A stretch of 45,238 bases of DNA, taken from the NCBI GenBank assembly GCA_034433695.1, contig DAOUAK010000053.1, forward strand, positions 1-45,238, given 5' to 3'. The translations under genes were made by a program, and so were the position numbers. This document shows, piece by piece, positions 33,953 to 41,537 of this stretch; positions within the stretch are counted from its first letter, which is position 1; every line of letters starts with the position of its first letter. The stretch comes from JASFBA01 sp034433695. Its GTDB lineage: Bacteria > Chloroflexota > Chloroflexia > DTKN01. The notes below the pieces were generated by a model. It saw nothing but the letters and a program-made list of their open reading frames with translations. It was not told the origin of the DNA and searched no databases.

Positions 33953-35415
33953 CTATCGAACCCTTTGCCGCCGATACGCTCGCCCAGTTGCTGGACGCTC
34001 GTCCGGCAGGCTTCCAGGAGTTGGGTCCGGCCGGCGCAAAAGACCAGGAGACGGTCGCTGCGGTCGAGCAGTTCGTCCAGGTCGGCCGAGGTAAAGAGGA
34101 TGGCCGTGCCCTCTTCGGTGCGCTTCTGGAGCAATCCCCAGATATACTCGGTGGATTCCAGGTCCAGTCCCCGCGTCGGATGCTCCATCAGGAGCACCTT
34201 CAGGCCGGACGGGAGGAGGCCCAGGAGGGTGCGTTGCTGGTTACCTCCGGAGAGTTCTTCGACGGGGGTTTCCGGCCGGCCCTTGATGTTGAACTTCTGG
34301 ATGCGTCGGGCGGCTTCTTCGGCCGCCGACTTCCAGTCCACCCAAAAGGCCCGGTCGCGTCCGGCCAGGGCGGTGTGCTCGGTCAGCGTCATGCCGGGGA
34401 TCAGCCCCTCCTCCAGCCGGCCGGCGGGCATATAGGCTACGCCGGAGGCGAGGAAATGCTCATAGGGCCGGCCGGTCATATCCTGCCCGGCCAGGCACAC
34501 CCTCCCGGCATCCGGCCGGCGCAATCCGGCGCAGGCCTGCAGGACCAGGCGCTGCCCGCTGCCCTCCAGCCCAGCCAGTCCGATCACCTCTCCGGCTCGC
34601 ACCTCCAGGGAAAGGTCCCGGACCTCCACCCGCCAGTCGCTTACGGTAAGGCTTTCCAGGGAAAGCACCACTTCGCCGAGCGGAGTGGCCGGCCGCCGCC
34701 CCCGGGAAACCACCTGGCCGAACATCATCTCCACCAGCCGGTCCGTGGGGCACGGCATCTCCGCCTCTCCGGCCACACGCCCGCGGGTCAGCACGGTCAC
34801 CCGGCAGCACAGTTCCTCCACCTCCTGGAGTTTGTGCGAAACGAAGATGACCGTCCGGCCCTGTTCGGCCAGCCGGCGCAGGGCGGCAAAGAGTTTATCC
34901 TTCTGTTGGGCCGAGATGGCCGTCGTCGGTTCGTCCAGGATGAGGACCTTCACCCCCAGATAGAGCAGGCGGAGGATCTCCAGTTGCTGGCGCTCGCCGA
35001 TGCTCAGGGCGGAAAGGGGAGTCTGGGGGTCGAGATGAAAATCGAACCGGGCCGCCAGGCGCTCCAATTCGCGGCAAGCCCGAACCCGGTTGGGAAAGAG
35101 GGGCCCCGGGCTGCCCAGGAGGAAGTTATCGAGCACGGTAAGGGCCGGAAAGTCCAGCGGGTCCTGGTGCAGCATCCCCACCCCCAGGGCGATGGCCTGG
35201 GCAGGGGAGGAAAAGTGCACCGGCCGGCCGTCCAGGAGGATCTCCCCCCGGTCGGCGGAGAGGTAACCGGAGAGCACCTTCATCAGGGTGCTCTTGCCGG
35301 CACCGTTTTCCCCCAGCAGGCCGTGGATGGTGCCCGGCTCGACGCTGAGGGAGATGCCGTCGTTGGCCCGCACCGGCCCGAAATATTTGTAAATCTGGCG
35401 CAGTTCGACCTTCAT
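33949..35415 (-). CDS. ABC transporter ATPase, duplicated nucleotide-binding domains
   Basis: A 488-residue protein with two ATPase halves, as in nucleoside/sugar (YufO/RbsA-like) importers. The first half has Walker A GLLGENGAGKST (about 33-44), signature LSIGERQQ, and Walker B VLILDEPTTA. In the second half the Walker A region is GLEGSGQ without the usual GKS/T, the signature is LSGGNQQ, and Walker B is LLMEHPTRGLD, with His in place of the Asp or Glu that normally follows. So the second site is probably catalytically weak, as is common in this family. A 12-bp hairpin lies in front of the gene. Confidence 0.9.
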   Translation of the reverse strand: MKVELRQIYKYFGPVRANDGISLSVEPGTIHGLLGENGAGKSTLMKVLSGYLSADRGEILLDGRPVHFSSPAQAIALGVGMLHQDPLDFPALTVLDNFLLGSPGPLFPNRVRACRELERLAARFDFHLDPQTPLSALSIGERQQLEILRLLYLGVKVLILDEPTTAISAQQKDKLFAALRRLAEQGRTVIFVSHKLQEVEELCCRVTVLTRGRVAGEAEMPCPTDRLVEMMFGQVVSRGRRPATPLGEVVLSLESLTVSDWRVEVRDLSLEVRAGEVIGLAGLEGSGQRLVLQACAGLRRPDAGRVCLAGQDMTGRPYEHFLASGVAYMPAGRLEEGLIPGMTLTEHTALAGRDRAFWVDWKSAAEEAARRIQKFNIKGRPETPVEELSGGNQQRTLLGLLPSGLKVLLMEHPTRGLDLESTEYIWGLLQKRTEEGTAILFTSADLDELLDRSDRLLVFCAGRTQLLEACRTSVQQLGERIGGKGFDR

Positions 35416-35428
35416 CCCCTTTACGGTT

Positions 35429-35463
35429 GCCCCTCCTCCTCCCGGACCGGAAGGAGGAGGGGC
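35429..35463 (-). promoter_or_regulatory. Strong hairpin between the binding-protein and ATPase genes
   Basis: GCCCCTCCTCCT (35429-35440) and AGGAGGAGGGGC (35452-35463) form a perfect 12-bp stem with an 11-base loop, and no T-run follows on the minus strand. In the transcript it sits 22 bases after the lipoprotein stop and just before the ATPase start. Such stems often stabilise the upstream binding-protein mRNA or damp downstream expression. The GGAGGAGGGG arm could also hide ribosome-site-like sequence. Confidence 0.55.
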
Positions 35464-35484
35464 AGGAAAAGGAAAGCGGTGGCC

Positions 35485-36690
35485 CTACTTGCTGGGCCCC
35501 TCCATGCCTTCCAGGAGTTGTGGGAAGTACCAGATCTGGAGGTCGGTGGCGACCTCACCGTCCTTGAGATAGACGCTGCCGTCCTGGAAGTTGAGCGGAC
35601 CCTTGAAGAGGACGATGGAGCCGTCGGCCAGGCCCTGGATGAACTGGTCCAGTTTGGCCGAATTTTCCGGGCTGAGGGCCTTGCCCTTGACAAAGCCTAC
35701 GGCGCTGGTGTCGGGGTTGTTGATGTCCTTCCAGTCCGGGCCGTTCCAGTCCCAGTACTGGGTGTATTTGCCCTCCATCACCATCTTCACGGCTTTGAGA
35801 TAGGCCGGCCCCCAGTTGAAGTAGGGCACACCCAGGCAGACGTCTTCGGCCTCCTTGCAGCCCTCCTTGTAGTCGTACTGGATGGCCCAGACCTGCTTTC
35901 CGGCCTTGGCGAACTTGCTGGCCTCGATCAGGGCTTCGGTGGTGTCGATGCCGGAAAGCACCACGTCGTAGCCGCTGTTGTAAAAGTCATCGGCCACCTT
36001 GGTCGGGTCGAGCGTCTGGCCGGGGATGTTGAACCAGAAGCCGATCCAGGTCACCTTGAACTGCAACTCTTTGGCATCGCGGCCGCGCATGTTCGTCCAG
36101 CAGTAGCGGGCCCCCAGGAAGGCCGAGGCGGCCAGACGGCGCGTCTCGTCGTTGATGAGGGGACCCAGGTAGCCGATCTTTCCCGTCTGGGTGGTCAGGG
36201 CGGCGGCGCATCCGGCGATCATCTTGCCGTACTCCATCCGCCCCATAAAGTTGCTTTCGTTGGGGGGCGCCTTGTAGTCACGCCCCTCTTTCCAGGCGTG
36301 GTCGCCCGAGACGTTGATGATGGGCAGGTCGGGGTGCTTGAGGGCGGCCTCCAGGGTGCCGTCCTTGAAGTCGTCGGAGGTGGTCAGGATGAGTTTGCAG
36401 CCCTTGGCGATCAGGTCGTCCACCACCTGGGGCACGGTCACCCCCGGCTTGGCCGCCGGGTTGACGCTGTCCACATAGATCATCTTGGCCCCGGGGATCT
36501 TGTCCTCGACATATTTGCCGGCCATGTAGTGGGCCTCGCTCCAGCCGTGGTCGTTATAGGGGCCGACCAGAATGACGCCGAAGGTGATAGGAGCCGGCGT
36601 GGCCCCCGGCCCACAGGCGCCCACGGCCAGGGCGAGGAGGGTAAAGAGGAGCAGGCCGAGAGCGCACCGGAAAGCGTTTTTCCGTTTCAT
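35485..36690 (-). CDS. BMP-family substrate-binding lipoprotein
   Basis: A 401-residue lipoprotein. The signal peptide (KRKNAFRCALGLLLFTLLALAVG) ends in the lipobox AVGAC with the lipidated Cys at about residue 26. The mature part has the BMP (basic membrane protein, PnrA-like) fold: ITFGVILVGPYNDHGWSEAHY, VDDLIAKGCKLILTTSDDFKD, GKIGYLGPL, GYDVVLSGIDTTE. Relatives bind purine nucleosides or similar molecules outside the membrane and hand them to the permeases encoded downstream. It is first in the seven-gene operon, preceded by GGAGG and a consensus promoter. Confidence 0.92.
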   Translation of the reverse strand: MKRKNAFRCALGLLLFTLLALAVGACGPGATPAPITFGVILVGPYNDHGWSEAHYMAGKYVEDKIPGAKMIYVDSVNPAAKPGVTVPQVVDDLIAKGCKLILTTSDDFKDGTLEAALKHPDLPIINVSGDHAWKEGRDYKAPPNESNFMGRMEYGKMIAGCAAALTTQTGKIGYLGPLINDETRRLAASAFLGARYCWTNMRGRDAKELQFKVTWIGFWFNIPGQTLDPTKVADDFYNSGYDVVLSGIDTTEALIEASKFAKAGKQVWAIQYDYKEGCKEAEDVCLGVPYFNWGPAYLKAVKMVMEGKYTQYWDWNGPDWKDINNPDTSAVGFVKGKALSPENSAKLDQFIQGLADGSIVLFKGPLNFQDGSVYLKDGEVATDLQIWYFPQLLEGMEGPSK

Positions 36691-36764
36691 GGAATACCTC
36701 CTTCTGCCTCTCTGTGCCGGAAGAAGCCACCCGGCCTCCGCCGGCAGGGCCTATACCATAGGGA

Positions 36765-36793
36765 AGTATAGTACAGCCTGCATCGGCTGTCAA
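36765..36793 (-). promoter_or_regulatory. Promoter of the BMP transporter-hyp operon
   Basis: On the minus strand TTGACA (36793-36788), 17 bases, TATACT (36770-36765). It is nearly perfect and lies about 75 bases before the lipoprotein start codon. Confidence 0.75.
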
Positions 36794-36799
36794 AACGAC

Positions 36800-38200
36800 C
36801 TATCTTCCCCGCGCCTCCCGAATCATCCGGTCCACCTCGGCCACCCGTTCCTGGTGGGCCTCCCAGTAGGCCGGGTCGCGCTGGGCATCCAGTTCCTCGA
36901 TGCTTTTGCCCTGCTGCTCCACCCAGGTATAGTACTTCAGGTTATGCCAGCGACTGCGGTTCTCGCGGGTGCCCTCCTGAATCCAGTCCAGTTTCTGGCC
37001 GTGAAAGATATGCACCAGACGGGCCGTGGCCTCGGCCTCGTCCATCGGCCCGTAGCGGGCCGTGAGTTGGGCCATCACCGAGCGGTAGCGGTCAATGGCG
37101 TCGGTGCAGACGGTCACGATCAGGTCATCCCGGCCGAAGCCGTAGTAGCGGGCCGTCTTGATCGCCCCCAGGACGTTGCAGACGCCGGAGATGCCAAAGA
37201 TCTGGCTCATCTTTTGCACTCTTTCCTGGGGGATACCGAAGCGATCCACCAGGACGCGCCAGCCGGCCTCCTCGGTCAGGAGTTGCAGCCCCTTCTTGCA
37301 CTCCAGGTCGTCAATGCACATCAGGGCATCCATATTCCAGACGTGGTGAATCCAGGTCACGTGCTTGTCGCCGATGCCCTGGATGTCGTGGGCGCCGTAG
37401 CCGTCGAGGAAAAGGGTGGGGCACTGAATCGGCTCCAGCCCGACGATGCGATGGTCGGGCCAGACCTGCTTCAGGCGGTCGCCGGCGGCAATCGTCCCGG
37501 CCGAGCCCATCGCCGAAACAAAGGCGGCCACCTTTCCCCGACCGATGCCCTGGGCAGCCAGTTCGGCGGCCAGTTCGACGACGGTGTTGCCGGTCACATA
37601 GTAGTGGAAGCGGTAGTTGCCAAAGACCTCAAACTGGTTGAGGATGCGGACCCGCTCGGGATCGGCGGCCCGCAGTTCCTTGCACTTGTCATAGATCTCC
37701 TTGACGTTGCTTTCGCAGCCGGGTGTGGCGATGATGCGCGCCCCGTAGGAGCGGATGCGCTCGAAGCGTTCGGCGCTCATCTCCTCCGGCAGGATGACGA
37801 TGCTGTCAAAGTTCATGCGGCAGCCGACATAGGCCCCGCCGATGCCATAGTTGCCGGTGGAAGGCCAGACCAGGGTATGGCGGGCCGGGTCGACCTCTCC
37901 GGTCAGTTCCATTTCGATCAGGACGGAGTAAGCCGCTCCGACCTTGTGGCTGCCGGTGGGAAAGTCTTTGGAGTACAGGACGGCGATGGGGGACTCCACG
38001 CCGGTCAGTTCCTTCGGGAGCACCTCGTAGTAGATACGGTTCTGCCCATCGCGCCAGGTGATGTTGTAGAGGTTGATGGGGTCGAGGGGATCGCGTTCCC
38101 GCATCTCCAGCGCCCGGGCCCGGATTTCCGGAGGAATCCGATCGGGATGGAGCATTTCCTCAAAGGTGGGGCCGAGGACGATTTTGCCTTTCAAGGGCAT
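36800..38200 (-). CDS. PLP-dependent enzyme, cysteine synthase/threonine synthase-like fold
   Basis: A 466-residue fold-type II PLP enzyme (tryptophan synthase beta superfamily). The PLP Lys is K86 in PTGSHKVGAA. The Asn-containing loop is STGNYGIGGAY (the substrate/cofactor loop), and a Gly/Ser-rich phosphate loop is SAMGSAGTIAAGD. A Cys-containing region NMDALMCIDDLECKKG is also present. It is longer than standard cysteine synthase (about 310) and has a 70-residue charged C-terminal extension. The exact substrate is unknown; names such as cysteine synthase are family labels only. ATG 38200 with AGGAGG upstream. No separate good promoter is visible between it and the tRNA gene. Confidence 0.8.
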   Translation of the reverse strand: MPLKGKIVLGPTFEEMLHPDRIPPEIRARALEMRERDPLDPINLYNITWRDGQNRIYYEVLPKELTGVESPIAVLYSKDFPTGSHKVGAAYSVLIEMELTGEVDPARHTLVWPSTGNYGIGGAYVGCRMNFDSIVILPEEMSAERFERIRSYGARIIATPGCESNVKEIYDKCKELRAADPERVRILNQFEVFGNYRFHYYVTGNTVVELAAELAAQGIGRGKVAAFVSAMGSAGTIAAGDRLKQVWPDHRIVGLEPIQCPTLFLDGYGAHDIQGIGDKHVTWIHHVWNMDALMCIDDLECKKGLQLLTEEAGWRVLVDRFGIPQERVQKMSQIFGISGVCNVLGAIKTARYYGFGRDDLIVTVCTDAIDRYRSVMAQLTARYGPMDEAEATARLVHIFHGQKLDWIQEGTRENRSRWHNLKYYTWVEQQGKSIEELDAQRDPAYWEAHQERVAEVDRMIREARGR

Positions 38201-38291
38201 TTTTAACCTCCTGGAAAATTACCGGTGGGAATCGAGAAGATAAACTCCGTCGGCCTGGAGCCGATCCAGCCTCTTGAGGAGCCACATCCAG

Positions 38292-38365
38292 CGGGGCCGA
38301 GGGGATTCGAACCCCCGATCTCAGCCTTGACAGGGCTGCATGTTAGGCCTCTACACCACGGCCCC
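38292..38365 (-). tRNA. tRNA-Asp (anticodon GTC)
   Basis: The 74-base sequence folds as a cloverleaf: acceptor GGGGCCG/CGGCCCC, D stem GTGT/ACAT, anticodon stem CAGCC/GGCTG with loop CTGTCAA, variable AGATC, T arm GGGGG-TTCGAAT-CCCCT. Anticodon GTC reads Asp; discriminator G at 38292 agrees with tRNA-Asp identity. The 3' CCA is not encoded. Confidence 0.96.
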
Positions 38366-38375
38366 GACGTGCCTC

Positions 38376-38404
38376 ATCATACCACGGAGGGCGGAAGATG
38401 TCAA
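38376..38404 (-). promoter_or_regulatory. Promoter of tRNA-Asp
   Basis: Minus strand TTGACA (38404-38399), 17 bases, TATGAT (38381-38376), 10 bases before the tRNA 5' end. Confidence 0.75.
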
Positions 38405-38410
38405 ATACGG

Positions 38411-39214
38411 CTAGGTCGTTTCTCCGACGCGGACCTGGCGGCGCAGGAGCAACGGCCCCACCCGGTCCATCGCCCAACCCAGCAGCATCTCCACCCAGGG
38501 GACGATCCGATACCATTCGGGCACATAGACCACGCGGCGCGGGTGGCCGAGTAGCCTCCAGACCCTTTCCGCCACTCGTTCCGGAGAAATGGCGAAGCGT
38601 TCGGCCGGCATACGCAACCCGGCCGACGAGGAGCGGTCGAAGAACTCGGTGGTCACCGGACCCGGCTTGACCACGCTTATCCAGACGCCCGTCCCTTGCA
38701 GTTCCCGGTAGATGGCCGTGGTGAAGGCCTCGAGAAACGACTTGGTCGCGCAGTAGAGGGCAACGCCCTGGCTGGGGATATTCCCGGCGATCGAACCGAT
38801 ATTGATGAGATGCCCCCGGCCCCGGGCTTTCATCCGGGGGAGGACCAGGAGACACAGGTGCACGGCAGCGGCGACGTTCACCTCGATCATCTCCTGTGCT
38901 CTGGGCCAGGGCATCCCGTCGCCGAAGCCGTACCACCCCAGGCCGGCGTTGTTGACCAGGATATCGGGTAGCCCCCACACCGCGTCAACCTCCCGGATGA
39001 GACGTTCCCGCTCCGCTTCTTGAGCCAGGTCCGCAGGAAAAGGCCGCGCCTCTCCGCCGGCCTGCCGAATCTCCTCGGTCAGCGCCTCCAGGCGTTCCTT
39101 CCGGCGGGCGGCCAGGGCAAGGCGGATTCCCTCCCGGGCCAGCCGGCGTGCAATCGCTGCCCCGATGCCGCTCGACGCCCCCGTCACCAGGGCCACAGGA
39201 TGGTGTCTCTCCAT
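38411..39214 (-). CDS. Short-chain dehydrogenase/reductase
   Basis: A 267-residue classical SDR. It has the NAD(P) motif TGASSGIG (about residues 11-18), NNAG, the catalytic Ser in INIGSIAG, and Tyr/Lys in YCATK. The Arg-rich cluster LAARRKERLEAL after strand 2 suggests NADP(H) preference. The C-terminal tail (WVEMLLGWAMDRVGPLLLRR) is hydrophobic and may touch the membrane. The start ATG 39214 has GGAGG 6 bases upstream; in-frame sequence before it is not conserved. Substrate unknown. It is directly upstream of the tRNA gene but separated by the tRNA promoter. Confidence 0.88.
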   Translation of the reverse strand: MERHHPVALVTGASSGIGAAIARRLAREGIRLALAARRKERLEALTEEIRQAGGEARPFPADLAQEAERERLIREVDAVWGLPDILVNNAGLGWYGFGDGMPWPRAQEMIEVNVAAAVHLCLLVLPRMKARGRGHLINIGSIAGNIPSQGVALYCATKSFLEAFTTAIYRELQGTGVWISVVKPGPVTTEFFDRSSSAGLRMPAERFAISPERVAERVWRLLGHPRRVVYVPEWYRIVPWVEMLLGWAMDRVGPLLLRRQVRVGETT

Positions 39215-39402
39215 GATGATCCTCCGTACCTCTATTCCGGGCTTCGCCGCCCGGGATGGCAAAACGAACCCCGGGCGTTTGCTTTAGCCAATCCCTTGGA
39301 CACCGGAGCGAAGAAGGGGGTTTCGGAGCACCAGGTCGCCCTAACATGCCCCGAACCGGTCGCGTATACCGAGGGAAAATGGCAAATCTCTTGAAGCACC
39401 TA

Positions 39403-39431
39403 TTGACAACTTGATGAGAATGTGGTATAAT
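39403..39431 (+). promoter_or_regulatory. Consensus promoter of ssb
   Basis: TTGACA (39403-39408), 17 bases, TATAAT (39426-39431): a perfect consensus match, 47 bases before the ssb start. Confidence 0.85.
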
Positions 39432-39478
39432 ATCCTTGACAGGCTAAGGGTAAGAGTAGAAGATAAGGAGGGAGACTG

Positions 39479-39886
39479 ATGCGTGGCTTGAATCGAATCG
39501 AGATTATGGGAAACCTGGGGACGGACCCGGAGATGCGCTACACCCCCACCGGCCGGCCGGTCACCCACTTCCGGGTGGCGGTCAACCGTCGCTGGCGCGA
39601 TGCCGAGGGTCAGCCCCAGGAAAGAGTCGAGTGGTTCCGCGTCGTCGTCTGGGGGCGCCGGGCCGAGGTGGCGAACCAGTACCTGCAGAAGGGATCGCCC
39701 GTCTACGTCTCCGGCCGGCTCCAGACCCGTGCCTTTGAGGGCAACGACGGCCAGACGCGCTACATCACCGAACTGGTGGCCCGCGACTTTATCCTCCTCC
39801 CCCGCGGCAGCGGCCCCCAGGCCGGGGCCGAAGAGGAACTTGAGGAGGCGGAGGAAGCCGAGGACCTGGAGGAAATCCCCCTGTAA
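39479..39886 (+). CDS. ssb: Single-stranded DNA-binding protein
   Basis: A 135-residue SSB. The OB fold spans about residues 1-110: LNRIEIMGNLGTDPEMRYTPTGRPVTHFRVAVNR in two strands, EWFRVVVWGRRAEVANQYLQKGS, VYVSGRLQTRAF. The C-terminal tail is acidic (EEELEEAEEAEDLEEIPL) and ends IPL rather than the common DDIPF, so the partner-binding tip is altered. It has its own promoter (39403-39431), an AAGGAGGGAG ribosome site, and a GC hairpin downstream. Confidence 0.95.
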   Translation: MRGLNRIEIMGNLGTDPEMRYTPTGRPVTHFRVAVNRRWRDAEGQPQERVEWFRVVVWGRRAEVANQYLQKGSPVYVSGRLQTRAFEGNDGQTRYITELVARDFILLPRGSGPQAGAEEELEEAEEAEDLEEIPL

Positions 39887-39930
39887 GGGCACAGCGCGCC
39901 GTATCCGTATCCACCCGAAGCCTGTCGGGC

Positions 39931-39955
39931 GCCGGGGCAGTTCTATCGCCCCGGC
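39931..39955 (+). terminator. Terminator hairpin after ssb
   Basis: GCCGGGGC (39931-39938) and GCCCCGGC (39948-39955) form a perfect 8-bp stem with a 9-base loop, followed by ACTTCTTAT. The T-run is weak but the position after ssb fits. Confidence 0.5.
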
Positions 39956-40023
39956 ACTTCTTATCCGGCACAGGGACATGAGGGGGTCGCCGCGCCCGGC
40001 CTTGCGCTGGCTGGAGGAGAGAG

Positions 40024-40095
40024 CACGGCCAGCGCGGCAAGGAGTACGAGTGTCGCCGCTGCTGGAAACCCTTTGCGTACCGGTTCCTCCTGGAA
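40024..40095 (+). pseudogene. Possible zinc-ribbon fragment of a transposase
   Basis: The frame reads HGQRGKEYECRRCWKPFAYRF, resembling the zinc-ribbon N-terminus of IS1/InsA-like transposases (basic, then CxxC-W/G-K-F). It has no start codon nearby and ends without context. Low confidence. Confidence 0.22.
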
Positions 40096-40115
40096 GCCGC
40101 TTCTCCGCGTAGAAG

Positions 40116-41171
40116 TTACATACTGGACCGGCATCCCCTACCGGCCGGCCCGACCTCATCCAGGGGGCTACGCACGGCCAGGGCCCCGCGCTGGAGGACG
40201 TGGGTATAGATCATCGTCGTCCGCACATCTTTATGCCCCAGGAGTTCCTGGACGATGCGGATGTCGTAGCCGGCCTCCAGAAGGTGGGTGGCGAAGGAAT
40301 GGCGGAGGGTGTGGGGGGAAACGGGCCTGGAGAATCCGGCGGCGCGGGCGGCTTCCCGGACGGCCCGCTGGAAGGAACTGGGGTCCAGGTGGTGGCGGCG
40401 GATGACGCCGGCACGGGGGTCTGCCGAAAGGCGTGGGGAGGGAAAGACCCACTGCCAGGCCCACTCCCGTTCGGCGTTGGGGTACTTGCGGGCCAGGGCC
40501 TCGGGGAGGTAGACGGCCCCGTAGCCCTGGGCCAGGTCCTGTTGATGCAGCCGGCGGACCTCTTCCAGGTGTTTCCGGAGGGGTTCGACCAGGGTGAGGG
40601 GCAGCATGGTGATGCGGTCCTTTTCCCCCTTGCCGTCGCGGACGGTGATGGTGTGGTAGGTGAAATCCAGGTCTTGCACCCGCAGGCGGAGCCCTTCCAT
40701 CAGGCGGAGGCCGCTGCCGTAGAGGAGTTGGGCCAGGAGGAGGTGAACGCCGGAGAGATGGGCCAGGAGGGTTTGTACCTCCTGGCGGGAGAGCACGGTG
40801 GGGAGGCGTTTGGGTTTGCGGGCGCGCAGGGCCCGGATGGGTTCGGCGACTTCCCGGCCCAGGACTTCCCGGTAGAGGAAGAGGATGGCCTGGAGGGCCT
40901 GATTCTGGGTGGAGGCGGCGACGTGCTCCTCTGCAGCCAGATGGGAGAGGAATGCCTCGATTTCGGGAACGCCCATCTTCCGGGGATGGCGACCGTGGTG
41001 GAAGAGGATGAACCGCTTGATCCAGTGCAGGTAGGCCTGCTCCGTGCGGTAAGAATAATGCCGGAGGCGGAGCACTTCCCGGATGCGGTCCAGGAGACGG
41101 GGTGAAGAAGCAGGTTGGGAACCTGCCCTGGCTCTGGTCGTCCTAGGGCTTTTCAATATCGGTCTTGACAT
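40116..41171 (-). CDS. intI: Integron integrase (tyrosine recombinase)
   Basis: A 351-residue tyrosine recombinase. The N-terminal SAM-like domain has VLRLRHYSYRTEQAYLHWI (IntI-like start) and the catalytic domain has Arg in YGSGLRLMEGLRL, the Lys region in RDGKGEKDRI, HTLRHSFATHLLE with His/Arg, LLGHKDVRTTMIYTH with the final Tyr. The block WAWQWVFPSPRLSADPR..., RHHLDPSSFQ before the HxxR motif is the extra region that separates integron integrases from XerC/D. The last residues VRSPLDEV are also typical of IntI. ATG 41171 has AAGGAA upstream. It is divergent from an outward promoter, an attI-like core and a cassette with attC, forming an integron. Confidence 0.88.
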   Translation of the reverse strand: MSRPILKSPRTTRARAGSQPASSPRLLDRIREVLRLRHYSYRTEQAYLHWIKRFILFHHGRHPRKMGVPEIEAFLSHLAAEEHVAASTQNQALQAILFLYREVLGREVAEPIRALRARKPKRLPTVLSRQEVQTLLAHLSGVHLLLAQLLYGSGLRLMEGLRLRVQDLDFTYHTITVRDGKGEKDRITMLPLTLVEPLRKHLEEVRRLHQQDLAQGYGAVYLPEALARKYPNAEREWAWQWVFPSPRLSADPRAGVIRRHHLDPSSFQRAVREAARAAGFSRPVSPHTLRHSFATHLLEAGYDIRIVQELLGHKDVRTTMIYTHVLQRGALAVRSPLDEVGPAGRGCRSSM

Positions 41172-41193
41172 TTTGGATTCCTTGTGCTATAAT
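41165..41193 (+). promoter_or_regulatory. Outward promoter overlapping the integrase start (Pc-like)
   Basis: TTGACA (41165-41170), 17 bases, TATAAT (41188-41193), a perfect consensus on the + strand. It overlaps the first codons of intI (start codon 41169-41171 on the minus strand) and points into the cassette region, as a cassette promoter does. Confidence 0.8.
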
Positions 41194-41226
41194 AAATAAA
41201 AATCGTCAAACGCTCCTTGACAATTG

Positions 41227-41337
41227 AATTCTACCTCACAATGCAGTAGAAGTCAACCCAGGGTAGAATTATATGGAAATCACATAATTCTTCCTCAAAG
41301 GCATCGAAGGTGGATTCCGTACAATCAATAGTTGGGC
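41227..41337 (+). other. Candidate attI region
   Basis: GTTGGGC (41331-41337) fits the integron core GTTRRRY and is identical to the R' core of attC at 42800. Upstream, AATTCTACC (41227-41235) and GGTAGAATT (41262-41270) form a 9-bp inverted repeat that could be an integrase-binding site. This defines the left end of the first cassette. Confidence 0.55.
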
Positions 41338-41356
41338 ATCTTCTGTAGTCATTAAC

Positions 41357-41516
41357 CTAGTACTCTGTCAAGTGTGAAATGCACATTGCACATTTGCGAT
41401 AGGCGAATGCCCCCATAATATGTGCAAATGAGGCTGTTGTGGGCCTACATATCCACCCAACGGGGGCATCACTCAACCCTGGTCAAATTCAACAACCAGG
41501 CTTGACAGAGTACTAG
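41357..41516. mobile_element. 160-bp MITE with perfect 16-bp ends
   Basis: CTAGTACTCTGTCAAG (41357-41372) and CTTGACAGAGTACTAG (41501-41516) are perfect inverted ends. TA dinucleotides (41358-41359 and 41514-41515) could be target duplications, as for IS630/Tc1-type elements. The interior has further inverted repeats (ATGCCCCC/GGGGGCAT, CATTTGC/GCAAATG, CCTGGT/ACCAGG) and no gene, so it is non-autonomous. It lies in the leader of the first cassette, between the attI core and the gene. Confidence 0.8.
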
Positions 41517-41537
41517 AATCATGGGAGTAAATTCTTG

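Noticed and set aside
34000..36771. Long + strand frame across the BMP lipoprotein and ATPase genes
   Set aside because: Antisense to genes with a lipobox, Walker motifs and a promoter on the minus strand.
41217..41222. TTGACA as a second outward promoter of the integron
   Set aside because: No recognisable -10 box 16-18 bases downstream.
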